Part shown: piece after piece, positions 22,831 to 29,379 of the stretch
Numbering within the stretch: the stretch's first letter is position 1
Layout of the letters: every line of letters starts with the position of its first letter
DNA from: a virus
Virus record (IMG/VR): IMGVR_UViG_3300024520_000303
Location: 1-33,118 of that record
Length of the DNA stretch: 33,118 bases
Direction: 5' to 3' (one strand)
Translations under genes and position numbers: made by a program
The notes under the pieces: model-generated
Database searches by the model: none
What the model saw: only the letters and a program-made list of their open reading frames with translations
Told to the model about the DNA's origin: nothing

Positions 22831-23919
22831 GTGCTCAAAGTATTGGATCTGTTTTCGGGAATTGGCGGGTTTAGCCTTGGACTTGAGCGCGCTGGCGGCT
22901 TTGAAACTGTTGCCTTCTGCGAGATTGAGGAATACCCCGGAAAGGTATTAGCGAAACATTGGCCTGATGTGCCAATCCACAGAGATGTACGGGAGTTAGA
23001 TGGGAATGACTACGCAGGACGAACCGACCTTATTTGCGGGGGATACCCATGCCAACCCTTTAGCCATGCCGGGAAGCGACAAGGCGGGGAAGATGACCGT
23101 CACCTCTGGCCTGAAGTGCATAGGCTCGTGGCTACCATCAGGCCCACTTGGTGCTTGTTTGAAAACGTTGCTGGTCACATCAGCATGGGCCTCGACCAAG
23201 TGCTTTCTGACTTGGACGACGAAGGCTACGCCAGCCAAACGCTTGTTGTTCCAGCTTGCGCCGTCGACGCCCCGCACAGACGAGATAGGGTCTGGATTGT
23301 GGCCCACGCCACGCAGTTTCGCCGCGATGGCAGCGAACATTACGGAGAAAACGACACGCCCCAAAGGGTTCAGGGGCAATCTGGAGGAAGTGGTTGCGCG
23401 AACGATGTGGCCCACGCCCACGGCCAGCGTTTACAAGGACACGGGAGACCCGGCGAAACTCGCCGCATTGGCGGAGAACGGCAGGGAGACACTGGCGAGG
23501 AAGGTTGCCGCAATGACCTTCTTGCCGACCCCGACAACGATGGGGAGCAGCATGTACGCCGAAAAGAACGCCCACATGCGGAACACTCCGGGGCTGGCGT
23601 CGGTGGCGAAATTGTGGCCCACGCCGAGTGCGTCGGACAACAAGGACCGGGGCAACTTGTCGATGCCGTCAATCCAGCGACGGCAGCGCATCGGCAAGCA
23701 GTTGAACCTGTCGATGGTGGTGAGCGAGGAATCGGGCGCACTGAACCCGGAATGGGTGGAGTGGCTGATGGGGTTCCCGCCTGGTTGGACGAACCTGACT
23801 GCGGACGAGTTGCAACCGGAGTTAAAAACAGAGCAGCCCGCTTGAAGGCTTTAGGCAACGCGGTCGTCCCCCAAGTCGTCACCCAAATCGGATACGCAAT
23901 CCTTGAAGCAGAGGGGTAG
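22831..23919 (+). CDS. DNA (cytosine-5) methyltransferase
   Basis: 362 residues, GTG start with GGGGTAGGAT upstream. Motif I (VLDLFSGIGGFSLGLERAG), motif IV with the catalytic Cys (GGYPCQPFSHAGKR, about residue 74), motif VI (FENVAGH), motif VIII (HRRDRVWIVAHA) and motif X (RLKALGNAVVPQVV) are all present in one frame, so the enzyme should be complete. The part between VIII and X, normally the target-recognition domain, is a Gly/Arg/His-rich stretch with repeated VAHA or LADP words. That same DNA carries a second frame. It probably protects phage DNA from host restriction. Confidence 0.85.
   Translation: MLKVLDLFSGIGGFSLGLERAGGFETVAFCEIEEYPGKVLAKHWPDVPIHRDVRELDGNDYAGRTDLICGGYPCQPFSHAGKRQGGEDDRHLWPEVHRLVATIRPTWCLFENVAGHISMGLDQVLSDLDDEGYASQTLVVPACAVDAPHRRDRVWIVAHATQFRRDGSEHYGENDTPQRVQGQSGGSGCANDVAHAHGQRLQGHGRPGETRRIGGERQGDTGEEGCRNDLLADPDNDGEQHVRRKERPHAEHSGAGVGGEIVAHAECVGQQGPGQLVDAVNPATAAHRQAVEPVDGGERGIGRTEPGMGGVADGVPAWLDEPDCGRVATGVKNRAARLKALGNAVVPQVVTQIGYAILEAEG
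23000..23845 (+). CDS. Overprinted 281-residue protein inside the methyltransferase gene
   Basis: Frame shifted by one from the methyltransferase, with its own GGGAG four bases before the ATG. The product has FLTWTTKATPAKRLLFQLAP with STPRTDEIGSGLWPTP, then three more WPTP or LPTP words (MWPTPTASVYKD, FLPTPTTM, LWPTPSASDNKDRGN) and GALNPEWVEWLMGFPPGWTN near the end. I recognise this pattern from phage proteins; the WVEWLMGFPxGWT part also occurs in the C-terminal region of some phage C5 methyltransferases. Both frames therefore look selected. It may supply target-recognition or helper function; that is inference. Confidence 0.65.
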   Translation: MGMTTQDEPTLFAGDTHANPLAMPGSDKAGKMTVTSGLKCIGSWLPSGPLGACLKTLLVTSAWASTKCFLTWTTKATPAKRLLFQLAPSTPRTDEIGSGLWPTPRSFAAMAANITEKTTRPKGFRGNLEEVVARTMWPTPTASVYKDTGDPAKLAALAENGRETLARKVAAMTFLPTPTTMGSSMYAEKNAHMRNTPGLASVAKLWPTPSASDNKDRGNLSMPSIQRRQRIGKQLNLSMVVSEESGALNPEWVEWLMGFPPGWTNLTADELQPELKTEQPA

Positions 23920-23921
23920 TC

Positions 23922-24107
23922 ATGGGTAATCTACTCATAGAACATGGCCGTTGGGATATTCGCGAAGGCGTTATCCATTACCGTATTTACCAGCAAGACG
24001 GCACCCCTCAGGAAATGACGTGCGCCGACACATCCCATAATCGCCAGTTTGTTTCGTGGGTGCAGGCTTACGACAGATGGCCAAACGGGATTTCTGGGCA
24101 TGGGTAA
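23922..24107 (+). CDS. Hypothetical small protein
   Basis: 61 residues, starting two bases after the methyltransferase stop. Beta-like sequence (IEHGRWDIREGVIHYRIYQQ) and a helix near the end (HNRQFVSWVQAYDRW). It overlaps rusA by eight bases. No family recognised. Confidence 0.6.
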   Translation: MGNLLIEHGRWDIREGVIHYRIYQQDGTPQEMTCADTSHNRQFVSWVQAYDRWPNGISGHG

Positions 24108-24456
24108 ATACCTATGCGTCCTGCTTCCTTTTCCTCCCACAGTGAATGCCCTGTATGCAGGCGGTAGCAAGGGCCGCTTTAAAAACAAACGATACACCAA
24201 ATGGGAAGCTGAAGCTCACCGGTTTATCAAGGGCCAGCACCTTGAACACTTCTCAACACCGGTGAATATCATAATCAGTTATGGACGTCCTGATAAACGG
24301 ACGCGTGACGTATTGAATTACGACAAAGCAATTTGTGATTTCCTGTCAAAGCCGTCTGTCAGTGTGCTTATGGATGATAGCCTTATCGAAAAAGCCACGG
24401 TTCAATGGGACGACAAAGTTATTGGCGCAATGGTAGAAATAACGGAGCGGACATGA
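24100..24456 (+). CDS. rusA: RusA-like Holliday junction resolvase
   Basis: 118 residues, the usual RusA length, from the ATG at 24100. The LPFPPTVNALYAGGSKGRFK opening, the RPDKRTRDVLNYDKAICDFL core (about residues 66-85) and VLMDDSLIEKATVQWD are typical. In E. coli RusA the catalytic aspartates lie in RDLDN and in the later DD. Here the core reads RDVLN, so the second aspartate of the pair is Leu, while the first and the later DD remain. It would cut branched DNA in replication or packaging; activity may be altered. Confidence 0.8.
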   Translation: MGKYLCVLLPFPPTVNALYAGGSKGRFKNKRYTKWEAEAHRFIKGQHLEHFSTPVNIIISYGRPDKRTRDVLNYDKAICDFLSKPSVSVLMDDSLIEKATVQWDDKVIGAMVEITERT

Positions 24457-24992
24457 TTTTATGGACGGAAAAACGTGTGCTGGATTTATACGCAGCAATG
24501 ATGGCAGGCGAGACGGCACAGTCATACGCTGACAGGAAAGGTCTTACACGATCTGCTGTAATATCAACGGCACGCCGTGAGTATTCTGGTTGGGGGCCTC
24601 AGTACGATAAAAGATTGCCAGGGCGTCCCACACGCAGGACAGGGCCGGGGGTTGATTATTTGAGTTTCAAAGGCGACCGGCCAGTCCTAACGCCAAAAGG
24701 CAGCCGAGTTTTTTATCACCAATGGACCGACCCTAAAATGAGCCTCACGAAAATGGTTGAGTTCTGGGTGTTGGGCATGGACAGGCTGCGGGCTATGGCC
24801 AAAACGTTAGGGCTCGGGACAAAAGCCTGTCCGGTCGCAAAACCCAAGGACGACACCCTGCCCAAAGGCCGCCTGGGTTATTGGCCCGACGACATGCAGC
24901 ACTTTGAGGATTCCGAAACAGCCCTTGCACAGCCCTTCAAACTACGCAAGGCAGCCGATGTAGGGGCATGGGGCTATGCAGTGAGGCGGTGA
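24453..24992 (+). CDS. Hypothetical protein with N-terminal HTH-like region
   Basis: 179 residues from the ATG at 24453 (ATGA overlap with rusA). Residues about 8-45 (LDLYAAMMAGETAQSYADRK, GLTRSAVISTARREY) look like a helix-turn-helix of the type that reads a regulator site. The middle is basic and Gly/Pro-rich, and a conserved-looking WTDPKMSLTKMVEFWVLGMD segment follows. Its place after rusA in lambdoid-like phages is often taken by late regulators, so an antitermination role is possible but unproven. Confidence 0.55.
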   Translation: MILWTEKRVLDLYAAMMAGETAQSYADRKGLTRSAVISTARREYSGWGPQYDKRLPGRPTRRTGPGVDYLSFKGDRPVLTPKGSRVFYHQWTDPKMSLTKMVEFWVLGMDRLRAMAKTLGLGTKACPVAKPKDDTLPKGRLGYWPDDMQHFEDSETALAQPFKLRKAADVGAWGYAVRR

Positions 24993-25504
24993 TGAAAGAA
25001 GCACACAGACATAGGATAACCGGCTTTAACGGCAGTCATGTTACGCACACGCAGTTAGAGACAAGGCCAAGCCATTACAGGAGGCCGTTGCGTGCAAAAT
25101 ACGATGAGGCAAAATCATTAATACATAAATATGGTATTACAGAGGTTTGGTTCCCTAGCAATTATGTCCCCGGTTCCAAGCCAATATTTAAGCGCCCCGT
25201 CGATAAGGCGGATATCCTGAAAAAAGTTGGTGTTCTTATGGACACAGATTTATCCAAGGGTGACTGGCAACTGGTTGGGTCATTTCTAAACCGGGGCGTT
25301 TCGCGCTACCTTGCGCCGAGAAGTGTGTCCCATGAAGTCCTTTCCCAAATCCGCGACGTATATAATTTGATCGAGGCTGGCGAATATAACCCCGATAATC
25401 GTCCGCCACCCTACAAGAATAAGAAACGCTCAGAGGCACATATCAATATGAATAACCATATGGTTAGGAAGGTTGCCAAAGGACGGATTGAAAAAGCCTT
25501 GTGA
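24992..25504 (+). CDS. Hypothetical basic protein, last gene of its operon
   Basis: 170 residues; the ATG at 24992 overlaps the previous stop. Basic, with HRITGFNGSHVTHTQLETRP, then KYDEAKSLIHKYGITEVWFP and a Lys/Arg-rich end (YKNKKRSEAHINMNNHMVRK). No family recognised. It is followed directly by a terminator. A DNA- or RNA-binding role is plausible from charge only. Confidence 0.55.
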   Translation: MKEAHRHRITGFNGSHVTHTQLETRPSHYRRPLRAKYDEAKSLIHKYGITEVWFPSNYVPGSKPIFKRPVDKADILKKVGVLMDTDLSKGDWQLVGSFLNRGVSRYLAPRSVSHEVLSQIRDVYNLIEAGEYNPDNRPPPYKNKKRSEAHINMNNHMVRKVAKGRIEKAL

Positions 25505-25513
25505 CCAATAAGA

Positions 25514-25554
25514 AAACCGCCCCGACAATTTGCTTGCCGGAGCGGTTTAATTTT
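25514..25554 (+). terminator. Rho-independent terminator
   Basis: AAACCGC and CCG pair with CGG and GCGGTTT around one C-A mismatch (11-base arms at 25514-25524 and 25538-25548), followed by AATTTT. It closes the operon that ends ten bases upstream and isolates the RNA region to its right. Confidence 0.75.
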
Positions 25555-25656
25555 AGTACCATAATCGTGCGACGGAAAATGGAGATATTAAGATAGCACC
25601 CCAGCAAAACAGTTACAAGACAAACCAGCCGATTTATTCGGGTGATTTTGCATGGG

Positions 25657-25883
25657 GATTTTGTGCTTTGGTGAGGGCAGCGGCGTGGAAAGCTGTTGAG
25701 AGTATGTGGGTTCGATTCCCGCCCCCTGCTTCGGCAGGGGTAGCTTATAGTGGCAATGGCGCTCAACTGGAGACACGCTTGAAGTATCCCAAGAAGGCTG
25801 GCGTTCAGCTGGGAGCCCTGACGAGGGAAAGTGTAGCCAGAGCTGGAGTAGCGCCCAGCCTGTCCTCTCCAAAGCACAAAGAC
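25657..25883 (+). ncRNA. tRNA-mimicking permuted structured RNA, Y RNA (YrlA)-like
   Basis: A T-arm (GTGGG, TTCGATT, CCCGC; 25706-25722), a 7-pair acceptor-type stem (CCCCTGC 25723-25729 with GCAGGGG 25734-25740) closed by TTCG, then T8-A9, a D-arm with G10, A14, G18-G19 and A21 (25743-25760), and an anticodon-type stem CTCAAC (25762-25767) paired with GTTGAG (25695-25700), with a 5-base variable loop. The order is circularly permuted: the T half comes before the D half. The outer ends form a long helix, 25657-25680 with 25860-25883, 22 of 24 pairs. Bacterial Y RNAs of the YrlA type have this build: a tRNA-like module plus a terminal Ro60-binding stem. No Ro60 gene is in the window. Confidence 0.7.
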
Positions 25884-26132
25884 GCCCGAAGCCATGGGCA
25901 CAGATAACATAATGGCTTATCCACCCCGATTAAAACAATCCCTACGGGACAAAGGCCGGGTAATTAATTGCCCCGGAGCAGCGCACGGCCCGCTGAGTGT
26001 CCAGATCTGTAGCTTGCGTAGGTGCAGTGAACGTGGTCGTACCACGTCCAAGGGATATTGCGCGTCATTCAGCCAGGGGCTTCTATAGGCCCTATTGGGC
26101 TTGCAGGAGAAGGCTTTTATAGGTTTTGGGGT
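25884..26132 (+). other. Gene-free structured region downstream of the ncRNA
   Basis: No convincing gene. Hairpins seen: GCCC-N8-GGGC right after the ncRNA (25884-25899), CCGGG with CCCGG around a TAATTAATT loop (near 25956-25976), ACGTGGT-CGT-ACCACGT (26031-26047), and GGGC-GCCC-GGGC elements at 26077-26100 that can pair in two exclusive ways. GGCTTCTATAGG (26078-26089) and GGCTTTTATAGG (26112-26123) are near-identical direct repeats. It may be the leader of the methyltransferase operon or part of a longer RNA. Confidence 0.4.
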
Positions 26133-26151
26133 TCGATATTGCAAATATCGA
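26133..26151. promoter_or_regulatory. Perfect 19-bp dyad, probable operator
   Basis: TCGATATT-GCA-AATATCGA is a perfect inverted repeat with eight-base arms. It overlaps a possible -35 box TTGCAA (26139-26144), which stands 16 bases before AATTAT (26161-26166), a weak -10. The next gene starts at 26229. A protein bound here would control the adenine methyltransferase operon. Confidence 0.5.
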
Positions 26152-26228
26152 TCTTGGCCGAATTATGTCAGAAACAAGTCGAAAAAGAATGCATTCAAGG
26201 TATAAACCAAAACAGTGAAGGAAGAAGA

Positions 26229-27221
26229 ATGAATACTACGCTGGTGAAATATGACGCGGCTTGCCAAGCAATAGCGGATGCCAGGACTATTGATGAGGTT
26301 AAAGATTTTCGTGATAAGGCCGATGCAATGAGGGCATACGCTAGACAAGCTAAAAACAAGGGGCTTGAGGTTGATGCAGCGGAGATACGATTCAGGGCGG
26401 AGCGCCGATTAGGAGAAATGATTTCAGCACAAAAAGACACCGTGGGTTTGGCAAAAGGTGGTTGGCCAACTCGCGGTGCCGAAGGGGAACCGCAAGTTCC
26501 GACATTATCTGAGGCCGGTATTGATAAGAAATTATCCAGTCGCGCACAAAAACTTGCTGCTGTGCCTGAAGACAAGTTTGAGGGGATGTTAGGCGAATGG
26601 CGGGGGCGGGTAGAAAAAGAGAATGAGCGCGTGACGGTAAGTCTTTTGCGTGAGGGTGAAAATGCGCGCCGTGATGACAATCTGGCGAAAGCCTCAACCG
26701 TATGGCCTGAAGGGATTTACCCGGTTATTTATGCAGATCCGCCGTGGCGGTATGAAAACCCACCTATGGGCGGAGGAAACAGGTCTATTGAAAACCACTA
26801 CCCGACAATGACGCTGGATGAAATCTGTGCTCTGCCGGTTGAATCTATTTCCGCTGATGGGTGTGTTTTGTTTCTTTGGGCTACTTCACCAAAACTGGCA
26901 GAGTGCATGGACGTTATAACCGCATGGGGTTTCAGTTATCGCACGAGTATGGTGTGGGTGAAGGACAAAATAGGAATGGGATATCACGCCCGCAATCGGC
27001 ATGAACTTTTGCTTATTGCGAAGCGTGGTGTGTTTGCCCCTCCTGAACCGTCTGACAGGCCGGATTCTGTATTGAATGCACCGCGTGCCGAGCATAGCGC
27101 AAAGCCGGAAATCTATTATAACTTGATAGAACAAATGTATCCCAACGTGCCCCGTGTTGAATTGTTCGCCCGCCAAGCCAGAGACGGTTGGGAGTCGTGG
27201 GGAAATCAAAGTGGTTCATAA
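26229..27221 (+). CDS. MT-A70 family adenine-N6 DNA methyltransferase
   Basis: 330 residues from the ATG at 26229, with GAAGGAAGAAG upstream. The catalytic DPPW lies in VIYADPPWRYENPPMGGG (about residue 176); NHYPTMTLDEICALPV, CVLFLWATSPKLAECMDV, YRTSMVWVKDKIGMGYHARN and the RHELLLIAKRG segment follow, all typical of MT-A70 enzymes. The first 150 residues form a helical part (AACQAIADARTIDEVKDFRD, EIRFRAERRLGEMI) that accompanies this domain in many phages. It should methylate adenine in phage DNA and may block host restriction. The next gene overlaps it by 11 bases. Confidence 0.85.
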   Translation: MNTTLVKYDAACQAIADARTIDEVKDFRDKADAMRAYARQAKNKGLEVDAAEIRFRAERRLGEMISAQKDTVGLAKGGWPTRGAEGEPQVPTLSEAGIDKKLSSRAQKLAAVPEDKFEGMLGEWRGRVEKENERVTVSLLREGENARRDDNLAKASTVWPEGIYPVIYADPPWRYENPPMGGGNRSIENHYPTMTLDEICALPVESISADGCVLFLWATSPKLAECMDVITAWGFSYRTSMVWVKDKIGMGYHARNRHELLLIAKRGVFAPPEPSDRPDSVLNAPRAEHSAKPEIYYNLIEQMYPNVPRVELFARQARDGWESWGNQSGS

Positions 27222-27717
27222 TTTTCAGGACTCGCTGAAAAAATCACAAGAGCAGGCAGACGCGCCTTGGTGGATAGATGTCTATCGTGAGGCATTTCCA
27301 GACTTGGCTGCGACGGTGAATGTAAGGGATGACGGTTGGGCGCAGCGGGGCGGGATTGATAGGGTTCTCACGCTCAATAGTGGGAAGACTCTCACCGTTG
27401 ATGAAAAAGTCAGGGCCGGAGATTGGCCGGATTTTTGCCTCGAATACTGGAGTAGTTACGAACACAAAACGCCGGGTTGGGTGGCTAAAGATTTGGCCTG
27501 TGATTTTATTGCCTACGCTTTTATTCCGTCTGCGACTTGTTATTTGTTGCCGTTTCAAACGCTGCGCCGAAGCTGGCGGGATAATCACAAGGAGTGGGTG
27601 AAAAACTACCTGCCCGTGAAGGCGAAAAACAAAGGATATACGACGATTTCTGTGGCTGTACCAATCGAAATCGTAATGCAGTCGATGGCTGACGGAATGA
27701 AAGTTAACTGGCGCTAA
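27211..27717 (+). CDS. PD-(D/E)XK nuclease-like protein
   Basis: 168 residues from the GTG at 27211, with GGGGAAA upstream. GGIDRVLTLNSGKTLTVDEK gives the D, then E-x-K core of PD-(D/E)XK nucleases, followed by WPDFCLEYW and a helix-rich end (YLLPFQTLRRSWRDNHKEWV). Overlapping the adenine methyltransferase gene suggests joint expression, which could mean a restriction-modification-like pair or a nuclease acting on host DNA. The core is clear; the target is not. Confidence 0.65.
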   Translation: MVHNFQDSLKKSQEQADAPWWIDVYREAFPDLAATVNVRDDGWAQRGGIDRVLTLNSGKTLTVDEKVRAGDWPDFCLEYWSSYEHKTPGWVAKDLACDFIAYAFIPSATCYLLPFQTLRRSWRDNHKEWVKNYLPVKAKNKGYTTISVAVPIEIVMQSMADGMKVNWR

Positions 27718-27735
27718 ATCGGAAGGGATAACGGC

Positions 27736-27947
27736 ATGAATTTGAACTGTGGTCATACGGGGTGGGTTAAAAGACGCGCACTACACTGGTGGCACCCTTG
27801 GTTTGCTTGGCACCCGGTTCGCGTGGGGCGTAACGCTGCGTCTGGTGGGTGTCTGTCTGGCGCAAGGGGGAGTATGACGCCGGCTGGGGAAGCGGCGCAA
27901 TGTGGAGTTGGAAGTATTCAATACTGAACCCGAAAGGAACACCATGA
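27736..27947 (+). pseudogene. Small tryptophan-rich protein gene split by a frameshift
   Basis: The first frame (from the ATG at 27736, AAGGGATAA upstream) gives NLNCGHTGWVKRRALHWWHP then WFAWHPVRVG, an opening I know from small phage proteins. After about 27833 the expected continuation is found in the -1 frame: VWWVSVWRKGEYDAGWGSGA and then MWSWKYSILNPKGTP, stopping at 27945-27947. That stop overlaps the next ATG as ATGA, the junction style of this phage. The first frame alone runs on to 27927 with unlike composition. Either one base is missing or a -1 shift is programmed. Confidence 0.55.
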
Positions 27948-28117
27948 CAGAAAAATGGTGCCACGATGTAGCAGAGACGGTTGTTTGGGATGATTTAACT
28001 TTAGCCCAAGTCTGCCGGTTTGCTTCCTATTACTACGGGGAGGAAATTAGTCCCAAGAATGTGGTTGAGCGGGTTACTGCGGCAGCCGTAGCAGCCAGAA
28101 AGGGACCAGATGACTGA
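27944..28117 (+). CDS. Hypothetical small protein
   Basis: 57 residues from the ATG at 27944, with AAGGA upstream and an ATGA overlap with the frameshifted upstream gene. Helical: CHDVAETVVWDDLTLAQVCR, then EISPKNVVERVTAAAVAARK. No family recognised. Confidence 0.6.
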   Translation: MTEKWCHDVAETVVWDDLTLAQVCRFASYYYGEEISPKNVVERVTAAAVAARKGPDD

Positions 28118-28355
28118 CTGGGCAGACAAGAAGGCGCATAGTTTATACCGTTATTGTGAGGAGTGGGATTCTTTGATTACGGACGATCTGTTGTGGTTTG
28201 CCCCAGTGGAAGATATATCCCAAGCCCTACGCGAAGCCGTGGCAGCAGAACGGGAACGTTGTGCCCAGATATGTGAGGCGGAACTTCCCAACGGCTCCTA
28301 TGACGTGGTGATTAGCAGAATAGAAGCAGCCATACGCAAACCAACGGAGGACTAA
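28110..28355 (+). CDS. Hypothetical protein with phage ERCAQIC-type motif
   Basis: 81 residues. ALREAVAAERERCAQICEAE (about 40-59) is a motif shared by many short phage proteins of unknown role; the end (VISRIEAAIRKPTED) fits the same group. It overlaps the previous gene by eight bases and stops directly before the next. Confidence 0.6.
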   Translation: MTDWADKKAHSLYRYCEEWDSLITDDLLWFAPVEDISQALREAVAAERERCAQICEAELPNGSYDVVISRIEAAIRKPTED

Positions 28356-28739
28356 ATGAATTTCGAATCTTGGTGGAAAGACTACCCCCGAAAAGTAGGG
28401 AAAGGTGCTGCCCGGCGTGAATGGGAGAAAGCAGTCAAGCTGGCGACACCCGAAGAAATACACGCTGGCCTGATGAGAAACCTTGCTTGGTTGCAGGGTG
28501 AATACAGGGGCCCGGCACAAGACTTTCGCCCGCACCCCCGCACTTGGCTGCATCAGGAGCGTTGGGAAGATGACTTGTCACCACCTGTAACAACAGAAAA
28601 CATGGTTGACTTAGCCTTACAGGCCAAATGGGAAAGGGAAGAACATGCAAGCGTCGAAGAGCCAGATAAACGAATTCGTGATAGGTCCATTGCACGTGCA
28701 CTACAGGCCCAGGTGGGACAAGCGCGAAAACCCCATTGA
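28356..28739 (+). CDS. Replication-associated protein (phage O/DnaT-like C-terminal type)
   Basis: 127 residues. FESWWKDYPRKVGKGAARRE followed by WEKAVKLATPEEIHAGLMRN and FRPHPRTWLHQERWEDD matches the domain found at the C-terminus of phage replication initiation proteins, where it contacts the helicase loader. Here it stands alone without the usual N-terminal helix-turn-helix, so it may need a partner. The next gene starts inside it. Confidence 0.65.
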   Translation: MNFESWWKDYPRKVGKGAARREWEKAVKLATPEEIHAGLMRNLAWLQGEYRGPAQDFRPHPRTWLHQERWEDDLSPPVTTENMVDLALQAKWEREEHASVEEPDKRIRDRSIARALQAQVGQARKPH

Positions 28740-29280
28740 GTACGGGCAATTAGTTTCGGACATAGTTGACGCTATTTATGCCGAGCAACCTGAGCCTGGG
28801 GCAGTTTCCGCCCGCATGACAATCTTTATGGCCGGCTGGAAATACCAGCGTTGGCCGACGCAGGCAGAGTTAATCCCGATTATCTGCCCGCCAGACAAAG
28901 AAAAAAAGCTACTTGCTGAGATATTAAACCGGGACACAAAAATCACTACCGACGAGGCACTACGCCGGGAAATCAAGCATGAGTGGCTGGGCCAAGTGGT
29001 TAAGGGCTATGGCAACCGCGATGCCGAGCGCCGGGAGAATGAGGGCGTATGGGAGGATTTAAGGCCCCCCGGATACGTCATGCACGCAGCCTACGCCCCC
29101 GAAAACGTCTTTGTCCTGAGATTATACAATTGGTACCGTTCAAAACTGGACACACTGGCTCTGGACGTGGCTAAAAACCCGGCTTTGGATTGGTGGGGGG
29201 TGCTACCAGTTCCAGACGCGGCAGAAGTCGAAAACGCAAAACGTATGGATAGGAGGGTCCAAGCACAAACGCCGCCGTAA
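28645..29280 (+). CDS. Hypothetical replication-region protein
   Basis: 211 residues, starting inside the previous gene at an ATG with GGGAAGAAC upstream; the 95-base overlap is in another frame. Contents include FVIGPLHVHYRPRWDKRENP, MTIFMAGWKYQRWPTQAELI, WLGQVVKGYGNRDAERRENE and VFVLRLYNWYRSKLDTLALD. Mixed alpha/beta, no membrane part, no family recognised. After its stop, 99 bases without a gene follow, including an AAAATA-N3-TATTTT dyad at 29342-29356. Confidence 0.6.
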   Translation: MQASKSQINEFVIGPLHVHYRPRWDKRENPIEYGQLVSDIVDAIYAEQPEPGAVSARMTIFMAGWKYQRWPTQAELIPIICPPDKEKKLLAEILNRDTKITTDEALRREIKHEWLGQVVKGYGNRDAERRENEGVWEDLRPPGYVMHAAYAPENVFVLRLYNWYRSKLDTLALDVAKNPALDWWGVLPVPDAAEVENAKRMDRRVQAQTPP

Positions 29281-29379
29281 GGCCCATAAGCCCGCCGTAC
29301 AGGCCGTTGAGCGCGGAGATGAGGATATAGACTAGACACTGAAAATAATATATTTTTAAGACAACCGGAGGAATATCGT

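Noticed and set aside
23370-23882. Long minus-strand frame across the methyltransferase
   Set aside because: It is a by-product of GC-rich repeats; no start signal and no family-like sequence.
25818-25830. Hammerhead-like CTGACGA followed by GAAA
   Set aside because: Only two bases lie between the two boxes, so stem II cannot form, and a suitable cleavage site was not found.
25657-25883. Ordinary tRNA, permuted tmRNA or permuted group I intron as explanation of the tRNA-like element
   Set aside because: The linear order does not give a normal tRNA; there is no tmRNA-type GGNTTCGACG start, G3-U70 pair or tag frame; and I could not find the conserved P7/P3 elements of a group I intron. The long terminal helix fits a Y RNA better.
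25894-26088. 64-residue plus-strand frame
   Set aside because: It starts in the hairpin behind the ncRNA, has no ribosome site, and its composition is not protein-like.
22484-28740. CRISPR array, insertion sequence or integrase
   Set aside because: No regular repeats with spacers, no transposase and no integrase motif were seen in this stretch or elsewhere in the window.
29281-29335. Lys/Arg-rich continuation in the +1 frame after the gene ending at 29280
   Set aside because: It reads KHKRRRKAHKPAVQAVERGD and looks protein-like, but has no start codon and no clear slippery site before it; too weak to call.
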